A stretch of 64,000 bases of DNA, from assembly GCF_004167665.1 (NCBI RefSeq), contig NZ_SEWE01000004.1:62001-126000 (forward strand), read 5' to 3'. Source of the DNA: Hymenobacter persicinus (GTDB taxonomy: Bacteria; Bacteroidota; Bacteroidia; Cytophagales; Hymenobacteraceae). The notes beneath the pieces are model-generated. The model did no database searches. It had not been told where the DNA came from and saw only the letters and a program-made list of their open reading frames with translations. Below, piece by piece: positions 62,401 through 64,000 of this stretch. Positions within the stretch are counted from its first letter, which is position 1; each line of letters begins with the position of its first letter. Made by a program: the position numbers and the translations under genes.

Positions 62401-62830
62401 GTTTGTGGGCATGCTCAAGCTCGTGCACGCGGCCCTCACCGCGCGGGGTATTGCCACGCTCACGCTCACGGGCCAGTCGAAAATCCGCGCCGCCACGGTC
62501 GAGGCCTTCCAGCAGGATCCGACGGCGCGCGTGTTCTTGATTTCGCTTAAAGCCGGGGGCACGGGCCTGAATCTGACCGAAGCCGACTACGTGTACCTCG
62601 TGGACCCGTGGTGGAACCCGGCGGTGGAAAACCAGGCCATTGACCGCAGCCACCGCCTGGGCCAGACCAAGCCCGTGGTGGCCGTGCGCCTGATTTGCCC
62701 CGATACGGTGGAGGAAAAAATCCAGGAGCTCCAGGCCGGCAAGCAGGAGCTGGCCTCGGATCTGATTCGCACCGACACGGCCGTGCTCAAGTCATTATCG
62801 GCGGCCGAGCTGCTGACGTTGTTCAGCTAA
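59468..62830 (+). CDS. SNF2-family DEAD/DEAH box helicase with SWIM zinc finger
   Basis: 1,120 aa. A SWIM zinc finger near residues 72-95 (RCGCPALRGRLCGHQ, C-x-C then C-x-H) is followed by a large linker and the SNF2 ATPase. It shows CLADDMGLGKTITVLALLLL (Walker A, about 686), VILDESQAIKNPASQRYHAV (motif II, DESQ), VLTGTPIENNTYDLYGQ, then the helicase C domain with ILVFSQFVGMLKLVH and QAIDRSHRLGQTKPVVAVRL (motif VI). Double-stranded DNA translocase, RapA/HepA-like. Probably remodels DNA-protein complexes. Confidence 0.95.
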   Translation: MLSAPHAYVFAHLLLPDLTETLVAAHCLDYSTLADQDGAAVQVVALTEDAGEFTVAAPGWSVPVTVTQTQTPAPGLTVRCGCPALRGRLCGHQAQVLLALLRRTELRIFFDTDLRQTRLRREARAYGLEGEVDPAAHFSVRYADQQLSLVPRQAGLLAFTPAAQQQLTEVLLPPRPTTPTAASAAATRRILVLGPHKYYGHLTVHLFDAPLTAAGKPKNPLTGVPPLDAALASPNLAESRFYAAVSRLQQPHGERNPPVDHAALRAVVENPLGLAVFWSPEALSDRTTAPGLRPLGLRPGPVEVSLEVTERAAFHEVVARVQLNGATYAPEALPLKFAAFLALDNVWYLVERPAVRRVLAFFKDRPGPLVLHHSQFAAFQHAILAPLAPDVPVTYVGLAPATPAQLTAHGVTQAPEKLLYLSDSGDYVDLVPVMRYGSVEVPVLARQPVYLTDARTRKPFALPRDETAEVAFTALLTRQHPDFAEQLHREAFSLSRRQFLEEEWFLEAFETWQQQGITVLGFRELKNNLYTPHKARVTVRVGTEANWFDTELHVRFGPQKVPLASLHKALRNKSRYVTLGDGTRGILPQHWLDRFARYFSAGELVGERLRTPKISFATVAADYEPEFLTPETRAQLAEYQAQLTDFAGIEPVAPPAELRGTLRPYQQHGLDWLCFLDQFGFGGCLADDMGLGKTITVLALLLLQRQRRPGAVSLVVVPTSLVFNWQAEAARFAPALRLLVVHGPDRPRSSGAFANHDVVLTTYGTLLTDVGFLKSYPFNYVILDESQAIKNPASQRYHAVRQLQARNRLVLTGTPIENNTYDLYGQLSFACPGLLGTQQHFKTQFATPIDKFKSTPHARALLARIRPFVLRRTKQQVAAELPAKTEMVVYCDMGEEQRQVYERFRKQYREWLMGKEPEELPQQRLHILQGLTKLRQICNSPALLNDERFYGTASAKLHRLVHEIEDKAPEHKILVFSQFVGMLKLVHAALTARGIATLTLTGQSKIRAATVEAFQQDPTARVFLISLKAGGTGLNLTEADYVYLVDPWWNPAVENQAIDRSHRLGQTKPVVAVRLICPDTVEEKIQELQAGKQELASDLIRTDTAVLKSLSAAELLTLFS

Positions 62831-62848
62831 GACCCGCGCTGCGGCCCG

Positions 62849-64000
62849 CTACCGGCCGGCCTCGTCGAGGTCCGGCTCCTGCACGGGGGCCAGCACCTGC
62901 GAGGAGTCCCGGACTTCGGGTGCGGGACGTGGGGCTGGTTCCACCGAGTCCTGGTCGGCGTCGGCGGCCGGAATGCTGGCCTCGTCCACTGCGGAGTCAG
63001 CAGCCAGTTCATCGGCCCCGGCTTTCGCGGCTTCTTGCCCTGCCGATGAGTGGGCGCGCGGAGCAACCCTGGCCGAACGGGTCGGGGCGGGCGCGGGCCA
63101 AAACTGCCGGGTCAGGTGGGTGATGCCCCAGACGGCCGCCCCGGACCAGCCCAGCACGGCGGCCACAATAGCTACCCGGGACCATTGCAGGTGCCACTGG
63201 GCCCGCGAGGCCGGCCGGCGCGGCGCGGTACGGCTCACCGGGGGGCGCAACGGCGGGGTTGGAACGGGCCCGGCACTCTGCCCGACCCCCGGCGCGGGCG
63301 CAGTCTGCAACTGCCGGATCTGTTGGGTGAGCTGCTCGATGCGGGCATCCAGGCGCTGGTTCTGCGCCGCGGCCTCGGCCCGGGCGGCCCGTACGGCTTC
63401 GGCCAACGCCGCCTTTTCCCGGGCTTCCGCGGCCAAGCGAGCCTGCAGGGCGGCGGCTTCGGCTGCCACGGCCGGCGCCTGAGCCAGGCGGGCCTGGAGC
63501 TCGGCAATGGTTTGTTCCCGCTCGGCCTCCCGGGTGGCGGCCACCTGGCTTTGCTCGCTCAACTCGGCCCGGACCTGCTGGCGGATCTGCTCCAGTCGGG
63601 CTTTTTCCTGCTGACTGATAGCCACCGCATCCGGCGCGGGCGGGTAGCCGCCGTAGGGCGCGTCGTGGGGACTGTCCTCGGCCCCTAGCCAGCGCCAGAG
63701 CTGCCGGGCTTTCTGCTCCCAGAAGCCCGTCGGCAACGTGTTTTCGGTTTCTTCGGCCTCATCGTCCCCGGCTAATTCCCGCACCCAGGCCTGCAGGGCG
63801 GCTTCGGGCAACGTTAGCTCCGGGTGGGCCATCCGGGAAAGCTGCGCCGGCAGCCCGGGGGCGGAGTCCAGCAGCAGAAACGGTTGGGTGCCGAGGCGGG
63901 AATGCAGGTGCGCTGCCACCGTCGGCCCGAACGTGGTGGGGGCGGTAAAAAGGGCCAGGCCCGTCACCCCGGCCGGCGCCACCCGGGTGCCAAGCTGGGT
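62849..64000 (-). CDS. Coiled-coil membrane protein (5' end outside window)
   Basis: At least 383 residues, open to the right edge. The visible N-terminal part is globular (GLALFTAPTTFGPTVAAHLH), then an acidic linker, a long coiled coil rich in Ala/Gln/Glu (about 130-230), a Pro/Arg-rich stretch, one transmembrane helix (VAIVAAVLGWSGAAVWGITH), and a disordered Asp/Ala/Glu tail. It looks like a membrane-anchored scaffold. No family recognised; the missing start may change this. Confidence 0.6.
   Translation of the reverse strand, partial: TQLGTRVAPAGVTGLALFTAPTTFGPTVAAHLHSRLGTQPFLLLDSAPGLPAQLSRMAHPELTLPEAALQAWVRELAGDDEAEETENTLPTGFWEQKARQLWRWLGAEDSPHDAPYGGYPPAPDAVAISQQEKARLEQIRQQVRAELSEQSQVAATREAEREQTIAELQARLAQAPAVAAEAAALQARLAAEAREKAALAEAVRAARAEAAAQNQRLDARIEQLTQQIRQLQTAPAPGVGQSAGPVPTPPLRPPVSRTAPRRPASRAQWHLQWSRVAIVAAVLGWSGAAVWGITHLTRQFWPAPAPTRSARVAPRAHSSAGQEAAKAGADELAADSAVDEASIPAADADQDSVEPAPRPAPEVRDSSQVLAPVQEPDLDEAGR

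Overview
The window looks like chromosomal DNA from a GC-rich member of the Bacteroidota, most probably a Hymenobacter or close relative (Cytophagales). This rests on high GC; the lack of Shine-Dalgarno motifs; several exact matches to the Bacteroidota promoter element TAnnTTTG; family content typical of the group (fused E1 alpha/beta dehydrogenase, DUF2911, TlpA-type thioredoxins with N-terminal lipoboxes, BamA-like surface antigen, short ECF sigma/anti-sigma/beta-barrel cassette); and an intergenic inverted repeat of the type common in this genus. The genus call is inference. No rRNA, tRNA, CRISPR array, transposase or prophage module was seen.

Layout. 1-10 kb: mostly minus-strand genes. 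These are an SF1 helicase cut by the window edge, two related Imm51-like immunity proteins, a TonB-C-domain protein, a decayed patch with an aldo/keto reductase tail, small enzymes (VOC, cupin) and a long MMPL/RND-type exporter. 10-13 kb: an A+T-richer stand-alone HsdR-N-type nuclease gene set off by hairpin terminators, then a secreted DRGH nuclease. 13-24 kb: housekeeping genes (thyA, dprA, a MerR regulator, alaS, gatB) and a tandem pair of TlpA-like thioredoxin lipoproteins. 25-36 kb: thioesterase, pcm, a polyprenyl-phosphate sugar transferase, riboflavin synthase, a serine hydrolase, PAP2 phosphatase coupled to hemF, and the fused 2-oxoacid dehydrogenase E1.

36-48 kb: a BamA/TamA-type outer-membrane gene broken by a frameshift, trmH, an ECF sigma-anti-sigma-barrel operon, a FAD dehydrogenase, a thioesterase, a cobalamin riboswitch with no recognisable cobalamin gene behind it, and an MFS transporter broken by a second frameshift. 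Both frameshifts fall in the same local sequence, CTTTTCC. 48-64 kb: a degenerate M23-like protein, tryptophan 2,3-dioxygenase, sdaAB, a TolC plus periplasmic-adaptor pair without its inner-membrane pump, gpsA, catalase, a SWIM/SNF2 helicase, and a coiled-coil membrane protein cut by the right edge.

Functionally most of the window is core metabolism and envelope biology. The accessory interest lies in the 1.8-5 kb patch (orphan immunity-like genes, gene remnants, palindromic repeat), the isolated HsdR-N cassette at 10.4-11.6 kb, and the orphan riboswitch at 45.6 kb. Start codons were moved to internal ATGs wherever a signal peptide, a domain start or a promoter position argued for it.
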